30,219 nt of DNA from CAYVAP01 sp964343195 (GCA_964343195.1 CAYFIR010000084.1:1-30219), one strand, 5' to 3'. Positions 14,865 through 23,201 are shown, numbered from the stretch's first letter. Numbers and translations are program-made. The notes: generated by a model not told the origin, from the sequence alone.

Positions 14865-17405
14865 ATGTGCCGATTTAAGCCACCCGTAATCCCCTGGCCC
14901 AAAAAGCCCAATGGAAAAGTACTCATCGGTGACCTTAGCCGTGAAGAGATCGAAAATCGCATTGAAATGGCAGAAGCTGCGATTAAAAAACAATGGCCTC
15001 CGGTTCCCTACTCCAGAAAGGAGCTGCACGCGCTGATCAGTTCGGAAGGGAGAGCCCCGGGATTTTTTCCCAGCTCAACCTTTTATGCCGTCCTGAACCA
15101 TGATCTGGGGGATCTCAAAAATGCTGAAATGCTCTGGTTCATGGAGCAGATTCTCCGTGAAATGGGGCTTGCATACGTCCAACCACCGGAACTGGCCGAT
15201 TACCCTACGGAAGATGCAGGCTACTATCCTCAAAAGGGATTGAAAAATACCCTGGAACTTGCAGAAGAAAAGCCAGCCTCCAAGCGAAAGAAACCCAAAG
15301 ACTTCGTAAAAGCCGGGCTGATCGCCATATGGGATGAATCGCCTGTTGACAACATCAACCGGGAAATTCGCAAGGCAAAGCACTCTATCTGCATAGTGGA
15401 CAGCAACCTCCCTGGCGTAGAAGACCTGATCCGCGCCATGGTCAAGAGCATCTCAGCCGGCAGTCCATCTATCAAAATTCTGCTGATGCATCCCTATGGC
15501 CACTCTGCACGGCTCAGAGCTGCTGGAATCGGGATTGATTACCAGTCATTCCAGCGTCAGATCAAACGGACGCTGATCAGTCTCGCAAAGACAGGAGTTC
15601 TAAGGGGAAAAATTGAATTGAGGCTCTTTGATGCTCACCACGATAGTCCGATGTACTTCATCGATGAGAAGGCCTACATAGGCCAGTTTGGATACGGAGA
15701 AGAGTCAGGCATACAGGAAGTTCGGGAATACTATGGAACTGATACTCCATTTTTCCGCAATCAGTTTCGTCGCTGGGAAGCGTTGTGGGCGGTTGGAGAG
15801 CCCTTTCCCCTCCCTGAAATTGGACAGGCCGAGGACCTGAAGTGGGAGCTGAACCGAACACTTACCTCCATGCAGATTTTTGAAGATAACGCCCCTTCCT
15901 ACCTTGTCCCGATGACCCGTAGCACTCATCCCCTGGATGAGCCCACCTGTACCTACCAGGCCTTTTACATGGAAGAGGGATTCAGAGTAAGTCGCTTCTT
16001 CCTCAAAGTAAATGCCCTGACCAGACAGGTCCTACTGTACGAAAACGGCAAGGACGGGGACTTCACCGGGAGTATGGAACACTCAGGAAATGGAGTCGTC
16101 ATATCCGTAAAAACCAGGTCTAATGGGGGTCAAATCCGTGCCCAGCGCATCGCGAACATAGACTTGTGTACAGGCGACTTTCCCCTGGAAACCCGTGACA
16201 TTACCCTGGGCACCTATCAACGGGAAACCAATGCGAGAGGCCTTCCGGACCTGGGGCTTATCCTGTTGCATCGCATCCACGATGAGCACCCAGCCCTGGA
16301 CATACATCACCCCATCCCTCTGGAGTATGAGGAATTTCTGAGGGGATCGAAAAACAACCTCATCTGCCTGGACTCATTCCGGGTAAACGATTTGGGAACC
16401 CTGAGAAACATCCTTAATGATCAGCGGCCTCACTGGGAGGATAAGCTTCAAACCGAGCGGGATATTTTGGGGGACTATGAATTTTTCAGTTATGACAGCA
16501 CCAGAAAAACCATCCTGCGTGGCCTCTTCTCGCTCCAAAGTAATGGGAAAGCCTCTTTTAAAACCAAGGGAAACCACACCTATTCGGGTAATTACCGATT
16601 GATGGACCAGGAGTTTCTGTACCTGGTCAACAAAACCACGCCTGGACGCATGGCCAGGTATGTGCATTTCATTCCGCTACCCCAGTCCCTCTCCCGAGGC
16701 AAAGTTATCGAAGGGAATTACACAGGCATCAACCATTCCAATCAACTGGTCAATGGCAAAATCATCGTAAGGCGGCTGGGCAGGCAATGTTTCACAGACG
16801 AAAAAGCCCGCCATATCAGATACGACAGCCCTGAGGCCAGCCAGTTGATCCGGAACCTTATTTCCTCGACTGAAGAATTCAATCCGGACGACACTCCTCT
16901 GTCTCCCAAGCATGGCATGGAGGTCCTCAAACACTGGTTCGCATTGCCTGTCAGTGAGCCCATCAGCCACAACTACCTGGGGAATTTTGAGGGATATTAT
17001 CTCACCACCAATCAGGACCAGCTCATTAAATCTCTGGTGGAAATCCTGCCCGGAGGAAAGGTCAGACTCAAGCATCCCGATGGATACATCCTTCAAGGCA
17101 TGGCCTTCCGCAACCACACGGGCCTCATCCTGATGATCAATCGAACAAATGAGCAATGGCACAGTACCTACCAGTTCTATTGTCCAGACCAGTTTGTATA
17201 TCAAATGAAAGGGGTCCTCAACAAGAACACCAGTTTCGGAAGGCCCTCAGGTAGAAGGGCCCTACTTCTCAGAACCGAAAAGACAATAGAAGAGGGAACT
17301 CCAGTCCGGATCCCGATCTCAAAAGTCGGGGAAGACGAATTTCTCTCTGACCGACCTGAGCTGGCAAACTGGATAACCAGTAAGGATGGAATTGTATTGA
17401 TGTAG
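14865..17405 (+). CDS. HTH-like/PLD-like protein with three beta modules
   Basis: I do not recognise this 846-aa protein as a named family. Residues 48-105 look like a helix-turn-helix or small helical adaptor (SSTFYAVLNHDLGDLKN then EQILREMGL). Residues 148-310 have the alternating strand/helix pattern of a phospholipase D-like domain: AIWDESPVDNINREIRKAK, IKILLMHP, IELRLFD, and MYFIDEKAYIGQFGYGEES. The catalytic HxKxxxxD motif is not visible, so this domain is probably a sensor or degenerate. Residues about 358-805 hold three beta-rich modules. They share LG-x-Y/F near 448, 535 and 705, a GK-x-F/L turn, and G-x-x-x-hydrophobic-x-x-R endings near 470, 637 and 800. There is no signal peptide, so it is cytoplasmic. 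An ATG start 383 nt from the divergent secreted gene fits a monocistronic unit. Confidence 0.75.
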   Translation: MCRFKPPVIPWPKKPNGKVLIGDLSREEIENRIEMAEAAIKKQWPPVPYSRKELHALISSEGRAPGFFPSSTFYAVLNHDLGDLKNAEMLWFMEQILREMGLAYVQPPELADYPTEDAGYYPQKGLKNTLELAEEKPASKRKKPKDFVKAGLIAIWDESPVDNINREIRKAKHSICIVDSNLPGVEDLIRAMVKSISAGSPSIKILLMHPYGHSARLRAAGIGIDYQSFQRQIKRTLISLAKTGVLRGKIELRLFDAHHDSPMYFIDEKAYIGQFGYGEESGIQEVREYYGTDTPFFRNQFRRWEALWAVGEPFPLPEIGQAEDLKWELNRTLTSMQIFEDNAPSYLVPMTRSTHPLDEPTCTYQAFYMEEGFRVSRFFLKVNALTRQVLLYENGKDGDFTGSMEHSGNGVVISVKTRSNGGQIRAQRIANIDLCTGDFPLETRDITLGTYQRETNARGLPDLGLILLHRIHDEHPALDIHHPIPLEYEEFLRGSKNNLICLDSFRVNDLGTLRNILNDQRPHWEDKLQTERDILGDYEFFSYDSTRKTILRGLFSLQSNGKASFKTKGNHTYSGNYRLMDQEFLYLVNKTTPGRMARYVHFIPLPQSLSRGKVIEGNYTGINHSNQLVNGKIIVRRLGRQCFTDEKARHIRYDSPEASQLIRNLISSTEEFNPDDTPLSPKHGMEVLKHWFALPVSEPISHNYLGNFEGYYLTTNQDQLIKSLVEILPGGKVRLKHPDGYILQGMAFRNHTGLILMINRTNEQWHSTYQFYCPDQFVYQMKGVLNKNTSFGRPSGRRALLLRTEKTIEEGTPVRIPISKVGEDEFLSDRPELANWITSKDGIVLM

Positions 17406-17430
17406 CAAAGGCAGCATCCAGCCTCCCCTA

Positions 17431-18024
17431 TCAATCACAAATCCTGACCACAGGCTCCTGTGTGCCCAGTACGAATTCCGAGTTTGCATTGGCCTGATCC
17501 GGGAAGCGACAGTCCGAGCAATTCTGGATTTTAAACGCTTCATCCAGGCTGACCTTGTATGGGAGTACCATTACTTTTCCGGTGGTATTTACGGGGGTGT
17601 TTCCAATGACGAAATTTACTTCAAAAACCACTTCTCCCACGACAAACTCCCCTTCGTACACACCGTCCCAGGTCTCATCGGGATTGTTACTGGCGAAATA
17701 CACGGGACGGCCTCCTGAGGCAAATATCCCTATCGAATATCCCGGGAGCTGACAACTGGTGATAGGCCCAAACACATCATTAATCCCATCCCCATTAGGG
17801 GTGAAAATATTGGGAAAGGATATCCGGCAGGTGTCCTCCACTGTCACCTGTGTGGCCGGAACCGTGCAGGCATTTCGATTGATTTGCTGGCGTTCGCACC
17901 CCCAGGATACGCTCAGCACCAACACACTGGCAAGCATCATCCCCCATGCTCTCCTGTTCAGCAAATCAGAAAATGTACACATGCCGCCTTCACTCAAAAC
18001 GGAACTCCTGTTAATCAGCTTCAT
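17431..18024 (-). CDS. Lipoprotein with gliding/T9SS (CHU_C-type) module
   Basis: From the ATG at 18024 this is 197 aa (a TTG at 18036 would add four residues). A hydrophobic segment ends in the lipobox VSWGC (Cys43), so it is probably a lipoprotein with a long N-terminal cytoplasmic leader. Residues about 68-155 match the gliding-motility-associated C-terminal module: FPNIFTPNGDGINDVFGP, then GGRPVYFASNNPDETWDGVYEG. In typical T9SS type B cargo this module is the extreme C-terminus of a much larger protein. Here it is nearly the whole protein and is followed by about 40 residues rich in Cys. The start overlaps the last 14 nt of the ybbR-like gene, implying translational coupling. It faces the 846-aa gene with a 25-nt convergent gap and no visible terminator. 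Confidence 0.75.
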   Translation of the reverse strand: MKLINRSSVLSEGGMCTFSDLLNRRAWGMMLASVLVLSVSWGCERQQINRNACTVPATQVTVEDTCRISFPNIFTPNGDGINDVFGPITSCQLPGYSIGIFASGGRPVYFASNNPDETWDGVYEGEFVVGEVVFEVNFVIGNTPVNTTGKVMVLPYKVSLDEAFKIQNCSDCRFPDQANANSEFVLGTQEPVVRICD

Positions 18025-19000
18025 ATTTTTCAACAATTACAAAAGAAAGGTACTTGGGATTCTGGCTGATGGGCTTTATTTCTGAGGGGAACTGGGGGCT
18101 GGGAATCAAATAGGGAATTTGGGGATCGAGCTGCGAAAATGGAACCTCCAGTTTGTAATTTCTCAAGGCCCACAGGGTTTCATGGTACATCTCAATGGGA
18201 ATCAGGCAGGCCACCTCCACATTCTGATGATCCAGCCGAACCTCTACCCCCTTGGGTCTATCGGTGATCATGACGGGCAATTCAATCGTCGCTTCGGTGT
18301 AGCGACGGGGATGGACAGATACCTCGATGGACCTGGGACGAATGTTTATGCCAGAAGGAGGCCTTACAAGCGGAACCTGTATGACGGATTGGCTATCAAT
18401 CTGCACCACAAAACCCGGTTCAGTACTCCACTCCTCGATGGTATCCAGCATGGTGGGTGGACCGTAAACCGTCACCTCATGATCCTCATAAAGCAGCGAT
18501 TCACTGAGCTGATAGCTGGGTTTGAGCCGAATTTCAGCATCGAAGACGACTGGCACAACCTTTTTCACCTCAGCCTCCACGGCGAGATTGAGGCTCCCAG
18601 GAGAAACCTGACGCACTTCTACCTCCTCTGAGAAAATGGCTTCAAGGCGTTTTTTGAACTGCGCATCGCGCAGGTAGTCGCTTTGCTCTTTCAGTTGATC
18701 ATACGAAAGGACCAGCGTATCCCCACGCAGTTTCCAGTGGCCACGCACAAGGTCTACCCCCAGTCCCGAAACCCTAACCGAGATTTCATCTGCGCTTTGG
18801 GAGGTGAGGTGCAGGCTATCCGGGATACCTGCTACCTTAATCGGGATATCATAGGTCGGGGAATAGGGCTGATTGAGGGTTACGATTGCCCAAAGCAAAG
18901 TGGCCACCACCACCGATAAGGTGATGGTGAGTATTTGCTTGGCCCGAGAAGGCTCGGAGGTCAGCAGCAATCGCAATATGTTTCTCATAAAAGTGCGCAA
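18011..19000 (-). CDS. YbbR/CdaR-like domain protein
   Basis: A 329-aa protein with one N-terminal transmembrane helix (about 22-42, ILTITLSVVVATLLWAIVTL) and an extracytoplasmic part built of repeated YbbR beta modules. The first begins at YDIPIKVAGIPDSLHL with a DEISVRVSGLG strand pair, and others follow near 130 and 220. In Firmicutes YbbR/CdaR regulates the diadenylate cyclase CdaA. In Bacteroidota the protein usually stands next to yajC, as here. It starts 25 nt after yajC and overlaps the downstream lipoprotein gene by 14 nt, so all three are likely one transcript. Bacteroidota clusters often have coaE in the next position; it is not present here. Confidence 0.85.
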   Translation of the reverse strand: MRTFMRNILRLLLTSEPSRAKQILTITLSVVVATLLWAIVTLNQPYSPTYDIPIKVAGIPDSLHLTSQSADEISVRVSGLGVDLVRGHWKLRGDTLVLSYDQLKEQSDYLRDAQFKKRLEAIFSEEVEVRQVSPGSLNLAVEAEVKKVVPVVFDAEIRLKPSYQLSESLLYEDHEVTVYGPPTMLDTIEEWSTEPGFVVQIDSQSVIQVPLVRPPSGINIRPRSIEVSVHPRRYTEATIELPVMITDRPKGVEVRLDHQNVEVACLIPIEMYHETLWALRNYKLEVPFSQLDPQIPYLIPSPQFPSEIKPISQNPKYLSFVIVEKYEAD

Positions 19001-19025
19001 GCCGTAGATAGAATTTGCGCGACCA

Positions 19026-19343
19026 TTACTTGGCAGGAGCCGGAGCAGCAGGAGATTTCAGAGCACTCTTCTCAAAGCGCAGCTTTGTGCTCTGGTCTAC
19101 CTTTACCAGCACAGAATCATCGTCGATGGCTTCCACCACACCATGAATACCTCCGATGGAGATTACCTTATCGCCCTTTTCCATGCTTTCACGGAACTTC
19201 TTCTCTTCCTTCGCCTTCTTTTGCTGAGGGCGAATCATGAAAAAGTAGAAAATGGCAATGATCCCGATGAAGAAAATAAACTGAAAATACCCACCGCCTG
19301 CAGGATCAGCAGACTCTTGTAGTAGAATGAATAGAGATGTCAT
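19026..19343 (-). CDS. yajC: Preprotein translocase subunit YajC
   Basis: A 105-aa protein of the usual YajC size. A single N-terminal membrane helix (FIFFIGIIAIFYFFMI, about 22-38) is followed by the family hallmark RPQQKKAKE at 39-47, then a small cytoplasmic beta domain with GDKVISIGGIHGVVEAIDDDSVLVKVD. YajC joins the SecDF complex that aids protein export. It lies between the DUF1573 gene and the ybbR-like gene, a conserved Bacteroidota order. A strong hairpin with a T-run separates it from DUF1573, so it probably has its own promoter (box at 19404-19411). The Ala/Pro-rich tail is common in this family. Confidence 0.95.
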   Translation of the reverse strand: MTSLFILLQESADPAGGGYFQFIFFIGIIAIFYFFMIRPQQKKAKEEKKFRESMEKGDKVISIGGIHGVVEAIDDDSVLVKVDQSTKLRFEKSALKSPAAPAPAK

Positions 19344-19360
19344 GAAGTATTGGTTTCAAT

Positions 19361-19403
19361 AAAAAAAATCGGACAGAAGAACCACGATCAGTTCTTCTGT
19401 CCG
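19361..19403 (-). terminator. Intrinsic terminator between DUF1573 and yajC
   Basis: CGGACAGAAGAAC and GTTCTTCTGTCCG (19391-19403 and 19370-19382) form a perfect 13-bp stem with an 8-nt loop, followed leftwards by eight T. It sits 22 nt past the DUF1573 stop and 17 nt before the yajC start, the strongest terminator in the window. Confidence 0.9.
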
Positions 19404-19411
19404 CAAATATA
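19404..19411 (-). promoter_or_regulatory. Candidate yajC promoter -7 box abutting the terminator
   Basis: Leftward TATATTTG is an exact TAnnTTTG match and touches the base of the terminator stem. Transcription from it would start within the first stem arm. The -33 position lacks TTTG, so the assignment is tentative. Confidence 0.4.
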
Positions 19412-19425
19412 CGTTTTGTCAGGGA

Positions 19426-19932
19426 TTACTGTGCCTCAGCAGCCGTAACTTCACCTGTAATGCGCAGGATTTGAGTGATGTTTCCATCAAAGTTTCCGCT
19501 AACGGTAACGGTCTTGTTCTGGATGCCCTGCTTGCCAGTGGTATTGAAGGCTACATCGATGAATCCATCAGCACCTGGGGCGATAGGCTCCTGGCTGTAG
19601 GTAGGAGTGGTACATCCACATGAAGGCTTCACGCGGGTAAGTACGAGCGGCTCGCTACCCGTGTTGGTAAAGCGGAACTGGTGGGTAACCGTGGTACCAG
19701 TAGGTACACTACCGTAGTTGAACTCTTTGGAAGCCCACTCTACACTGGTAGAAGCCATGCTTTTGGCCTGCTCCTGCCACTCTGGACCACGGGTTTCGGT
19801 TGGCTTGGGAGCTACCGCTGGGGAAGTGGTGGCAGTTGCATCAGAGTTGCTAGCTTCAGTTTTGCTAGAAGTCTGGCAAGCCATCAGTCCGAGGCTGGCT
19901 GCAAGCAGTACAATCAGAAATTGCTTGTTCAT
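19426..19932 (-). CDS. DUF1573 domain lipoprotein
   Basis: A 168-aa lipoprotein (lipobox LGLMAC, Cys19) with a Ser/Thr/Ala/Pro-rich linker to about residue 60, then a DUF1573 immunoglobulin-like domain. The domain hallmarks are WASKEFNYGSVPTGTTVTHQF at its start, FTNTGSEPLVLTRVKPSCGC, the YSQEPIAPG loop, and the FNTTGKQG strand. DUF1573 proteins are abundant in Bacteroidota and commonly stand next to yajC; their role is not well defined. It has a near-perfect promoter upstream and a strong terminator downstream, so it is transcribed mainly as a single gene. Confidence 0.93.
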   Translation of the reverse strand: MNKQFLIVLLAASLGLMACQTSSKTEASNSDATATTSPAVAPKPTETRGPEWQEQAKSMASTSVEWASKEFNYGSVPTGTTVTHQFRFTNTGSEPLVLTRVKPSCGCTTPTYSQEPIAPGADGFIDVAFNTTGKQGIQNKTVTVSGNFDGNITQILRITGEVTAAEAQ

Positions 19933-19981
19933 GAGAAAGAGATAATTTATGGCCTGATTTATTTTTGACTAAATCGTTGGG

Positions 19982-20012
19982 CAAATATATATAACTAAAA
20001 GCTTAGGTCAAA
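19982..20012 (-). promoter_or_regulatory. Consensus Bacteroidota promoter for the DUF1573 gene
   Basis: Read leftwards, TTTG (20012-20009) is followed by exactly 19 nt and TATATTTG (19989-19982), a full match to TTTG-N19-TAnnTTTG. Transcription should start near 19978, giving a leader of about 45 nt before the ATG at 19932. Confidence 0.8.
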
Positions 20013-20085
20013 AATTCACCCTACGGAAGAACTGATTTCCAGGGAGGAGTGCTGCCGAACATTCTGCCTCTGGCTTCTTTCTATC

Positions 20086-20103
20086 GATGAATGCCCATTC
20101 ATC
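20086..20103. promoter_or_regulatory. Perfect palindrome upstream of the 2TM gene
   Basis: GATGAATG-CC-CATTCATC is an 8-bp inverted repeat with a 2-nt centre. It is followed by two similar blocks, CATCCGGAAATG and CATCGGAAATC, within 30 nt. It lies 91 nt before the 2TM gene in an otherwise gene-free 261-nt gap and looks like an operator array; the binding protein is unknown. Confidence 0.35.
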
Positions 20104-20193
20104 CGGAAATGTCCCCACTCATCGGAAATCAATGGAATAACCCACTTTCAGATAAGATGTTTACAGCATCGATCATTCATCAATCAAACCTGT

Positions 20194-20499
20194 ATGCATC
20201 CACACAAAATGAAATCCTGCCATCGTAGCAAAAAAGTCGGATTTGGAATCCACCTGATGAACTACGTCTTCGTGATTTCCGGCCTCTGGCTGATCTGGGC
20301 GCTCACCGGGATGGGGCACCCCTGGCCCATTTACCCCACCTTTGGCTGGGGGATCGGAATATTAGGGCATTATTTGGGGGCAGGCCGCCCCATTTTGTTC
20401 AGGCTGGACCGTCTCAGGCGGCAGCGGAACTCGAGTGATCACAGTGCCCCCTATCAGGAATCCTGGAACGGACATGAAGTAGAAGTCCACGAGAAATGA
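20194..20499 (+). CDS. 2TM domain-containing protein
   Basis: A 101-aa membrane protein matching the Bacteroidota 2TM domain pattern: a basic start, HLMNYVFVISGLWLIWALTG (first helix, about 20-39), a short WPIYPTFGWGIGILGHYLGA loop and second helix (about 45-62), then a polar tail. The GWGIG...H motif is typical. Such domains occur alone or fused to LytTR regulators; their function is unknown. The start could also be the ATG at 20209. The upstream palindromic region suggests specific regulation. Confidence 0.75.
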   Translation: MHPHKMKSCHRSKKVGFGIHLMNYVFVISGLWLIWALTGMGHPWPIYPTFGWGIGILGHYLGAGRPILFRLDRLRRQRNSSDHSAPYQESWNGHEVEVHEK

Positions 20500-20575
20500 G
20501 GTAGCGGTCGTCTCTGCATTCGCTTAGTGAGCCTGTCGAACCCATCCGGACGGGACGCGGGGATAAACGAGGATA

Positions 20576-20593
20576 GGGGATTCTCTAATCCCC
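20576..20593. terminator. Bidirectional hairpin between convergent genes
   Basis: GGGGATT-CTCT-AATCCCC is a 7-bp stem with a 4-nt loop, lying between the 2TM stop at 20499 and the Gre-like stop at 20597. It lacks a clear T-run. The motif GAGCCTGTCGAA at 20529-20540 next to it belongs to the common CTGAGC...CGAAG intergenic motif. Confidence 0.4.
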
Positions 20594-20596
20594 CCA

Positions 20597-21055
20597 TCAG
20601 GTGATATGCAGAATCTCCAGGTCTCTGCCCCGAAAGCTGACCTTCTCCCCTACCCTTTTTCCATGAAGGGATTTTCCCAGGGGCGAAGCCAGAGAAAGGG
20701 CATAGACCTCCTTACCCTTTACTCCCAGCTTTCCCAGCGACACAGAAAAAAAGTAGGTGGCCTCGCTGGTCTCGACCAGGCTGCCAAAGCCAACCTCTCC
20801 CGACTTTTGGCCAACACTTATCTTCTCCACCAGGACCTGCATCTGTCGAAAACTTCCCAACTGCGCATTGGCCTTATCGATCTCCTGCCGTATCATCTCA
20901 CGGGAGGTCTCAAACTTATCTCCGGCGCTGCTCTTGGTATCTTCACTAGCTGCCTGCTGCGCCTCGGCAATTCGCACCGACAGGCCTTCGATTTTGGATT
21001 GGAGCAGGTCTACTACTGCGGCATGGACGTCCGTTTTGGATGGTAACAAACTCAT
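20597..21055 (-). CDS. GreA/GreB C-terminal-like protein
   Basis: From the ATG at 21055 this is 152 aa; a further ATG at 21091 would add 12 residues. The N-terminal half is a helical coiled coil (about 12-68). The C-terminal half resembles the GreA/GreB RNA-polymerase-binding domain, with SLVETSEATYFFSVSLGKLGV, SLASPLGKSLHGKRVGEKVSF and a final beta strand. Gre factors rescue backtracked RNA polymerase using acidic residues at the coiled-coil tip. This family is an atypical Bacteroidota version, often misnamed, so cleavage activity cannot be assumed. It is divergent from the sensor kinase gene. Confidence 0.7.
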   Translation of the reverse strand: MSLLPSKTDVHAAVVDLLQSKIEGLSVRIAEAQQAASEDTKSSAGDKFETSREMIRQEIDKANAQLGSFRQMQVLVEKISVGQKSGEVGFGSLVETSEATYFFSVSLGKLGVKGKEVYALSLASPLGKSLHGKRVGEKVSFRGRDLEILHIT

Positions 21056-21350
21056 GTATGCAAAATAATTGGTGGCAATAAAGACATCCAAGATAGGCCT
21101 ATTCTACCGCATTACCTCCCACTGATGAACTTCCTTACATAGTAAGAAACCGGGAAAAGGCTGAAATATCCGCCCCCCATTCCAGGTCCCTGAAGGCCCC
21201 AATTTACCACTTGAGAAGGGAACGGCCCTCATGATAGAAACAGCCCAACTGTTCAATAATGAAATATTTTGTCTTTTAATTTTTATCATATGAGCACAAA
21301 TTACAGGGAAAGAAACATACCCACAGTTGACCGTTCCTGAAATCCCCGAA

Positions 21351-23201
21351 ATGCTAAGATGCCCCCCACTTATTCAGAATCTTTGGAACCAGATTTCAGA
21401 AGTTGGCGTTGAAGCCAGTCTGGAGGTTGAAGAGGTCAGGGTGGTCAAGACTCTAAACCGAGTAGGGCTTATCACGGGTTTACTGGTACTCCCCTTCTTC
21501 TGGCCTGCCGTGAACCCTACTGCGGATACCTGGAGCTGGGTTGAACTCGTTTCCTTTGCTGGATTTGTGAGCGTACTGTTTTGGCACTACCTGGGCTGGC
21601 GTCGGACGGCCATACTCGTGATCCTGTTCACTGCCATTTTCAAAATATTTTTCTCGGCATCCTATCGTGGGCATGCCGCAGGAGAGCAACTCTTCTTTAT
21701 CCCGCTCATCATGGGGATCCTGCTGGCCTATGGCAGCAGAAAATACCTACTTGACCACCTTCTCATCTGGGGCCTGACCATCACAGCCTTTACAGGTCTG
21801 GAGCTTACTCAATACGAGCTTTTGGCACCAGAGACTCCATTTGAGGAAAATAAAATACGGGAGATATTCACCATAAACTTTGTTATTTGTGGTACGGTGA
21901 TTATAGCCATCACCCATCACTACTTCCAGTTGGCGAGAAAGCACCAACAACAGCTGGTAGAGGGAGCCAGCCGACAGTCTGACCTTAATCATCAGCTCTC
22001 CCTGCACATAGAGGCCATTTCCCACCGAAATACCCAGCTCCGGACCAAAGAGAGAGACCTGACCGAAGCAAAGGAGAAAGCAGAGGCTGCCAGTCGGGCC
22101 AAGTCCGAATTCCTGTCCGTGATGAGCCATGAGCTACGCACGCCCCTCAATGCCATCATTGGCTCCGTGGAATTACTTGCAGACACCCCTCTTTCCAACG
22201 AACAGAATACCTATACCGAGACGATCCGTCAGGGTGGAGAAAACCTGTATGTCATTCTGGACAATATCCTGAAGTACTCCCATGGGGAGAAAGGAACCCT
22301 GACTTTATCTCCCAGATTGGCTTCGGTGGACCAGATACTGGAGTATGCAGTCGGCCCTTTTCAGGCTGATGCCAAGCGAAAAGGCCTGGATCTGACCTGG
22401 AAGCGGAAGGCAAATGCGCCGGATAAGCTCCTGGTGGACGACCGCAGGCTGACCCAGGTGCTCCGAAACCTGATCAGCAATGGAATCAAGTTTACCAAAT
22501 CAGGTTCGGTAGCCCTCTGTGCCTACCTCGAAAAGCAGCACGATCAATACTCCTACTGCTTTTCTGTTTCAGATAGTGGAGTTGGCATCCCGCCAGAGTT
22601 CACGGATCAGATTTTTGAACCATTTTTTCAGAGTAATTCCTTCTCGAAGCGGACTCATGACGGAGCGGGCCTGGGCCTGACGGTTTCGCAAAAACTGACC
22701 CAGCTCATGAAGGGCAGCATTACAGTGGTGAGTGAGCCTGGAAAAGGGTCGGAGTTTGTCGTTAAAATTCCCTACACTCCCCCTGTAGAAGATCAGGAAG
22801 CCCCATCCAAACCTCAACAACTCCGGATTTTGATAGCGGAGGACAACCTGCTCAATCAGAAGGTTGCCATCAACATGCTTCGCAAAATCGGCTACTCAGC
22901 CAAGGTAGCGGCCAATGGCGCAGAAGCCCTGGACCTACTTCGGGAAGAAACTTTTGACCTGGTTTTCATGGACATGCAGATGCCCGTGATGAATGGATTG
23001 GAGGCATCCCAAAAGATCAGAAGCTGCCCCGGAATTATTCCGCAGCCCATCATCATTGCCATGACCGCCAATGTGTCTCAGGAAGACCAGGATGCCTGCA
23101 GAAACGCCGGAATGGATGATTTCCTTGGGAAACCCATCCGCAAGGATACCCTCAAGGCCATGCTGGACAAGTGGAGCCACTCGCCTTCCCTGGCTTCGTG
23201 A
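21351..23201 (+). CDS. Hybrid sensor histidine kinase/response regulator
   Basis: A 616-aa membrane kinase from the ATG at 21351 (a TTG at 21327 is a weaker start). Six hydrophobic segments span about residues 37-190 and form a membrane sensor with no large periplasmic loop. A coiled coil at about 195-250 leads to a HisKA domain with the phosphoacceptor His260 in SHELRTPLN. The HATPase domain has its N box at Asn377, the DSGVG box at 408-412 and the GAGLGL box near 438. The C-terminal receiver domain (about 490-610) has its acidic pair at 497-498, phosphorylated Asp541 in FMDMQMP, Thr572 and Lys594. No DNA-binding output or Hpt is fused and none is nearby, so phosphotransfer partners must lie elsewhere. 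The signal is unknown. Confidence 0.93.
   Translation: MLRCPPLIQNLWNQISEVGVEASLEVEEVRVVKTLNRVGLITGLLVLPFFWPAVNPTADTWSWVELVSFAGFVSVLFWHYLGWRRTAILVILFTAIFKIFFSASYRGHAAGEQLFFIPLIMGILLAYGSRKYLLDHLLIWGLTITAFTGLELTQYELLAPETPFEENKIREIFTINFVICGTVIIAITHHYFQLARKHQQQLVEGASRQSDLNHQLSLHIEAISHRNTQLRTKERDLTEAKEKAEAASRAKSEFLSVMSHELRTPLNAIIGSVELLADTPLSNEQNTYTETIRQGGENLYVILDNILKYSHGEKGTLTLSPRLASVDQILEYAVGPFQADAKRKGLDLTWKRKANAPDKLLVDDRRLTQVLRNLISNGIKFTKSGSVALCAYLEKQHDQYSYCFSVSDSGVGIPPEFTDQIFEPFFQSNSFSKRTHDGAGLGLTVSQKLTQLMKGSITVVSEPGKGSEFVVKIPYTPPVEDQEAPSKPQQLRILIAEDNLLNQKVAINMLRKIGYSAKVAANGAEALDLLREETFDLVFMDMQMPVMNGLEASQKIRSCPGIIPQPIIIAMTANVSQEDQDACRNAGMDDFLGKPIRKDTLKAMLDKWSHSPSLAS

Noticed and set aside
15000..17205. 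Several 60-175-codon antisense frames inside the 846-aa gene
   Set aside because: Sense product is long and continuous with regular domain patterns; antisense frames are short and scattered.
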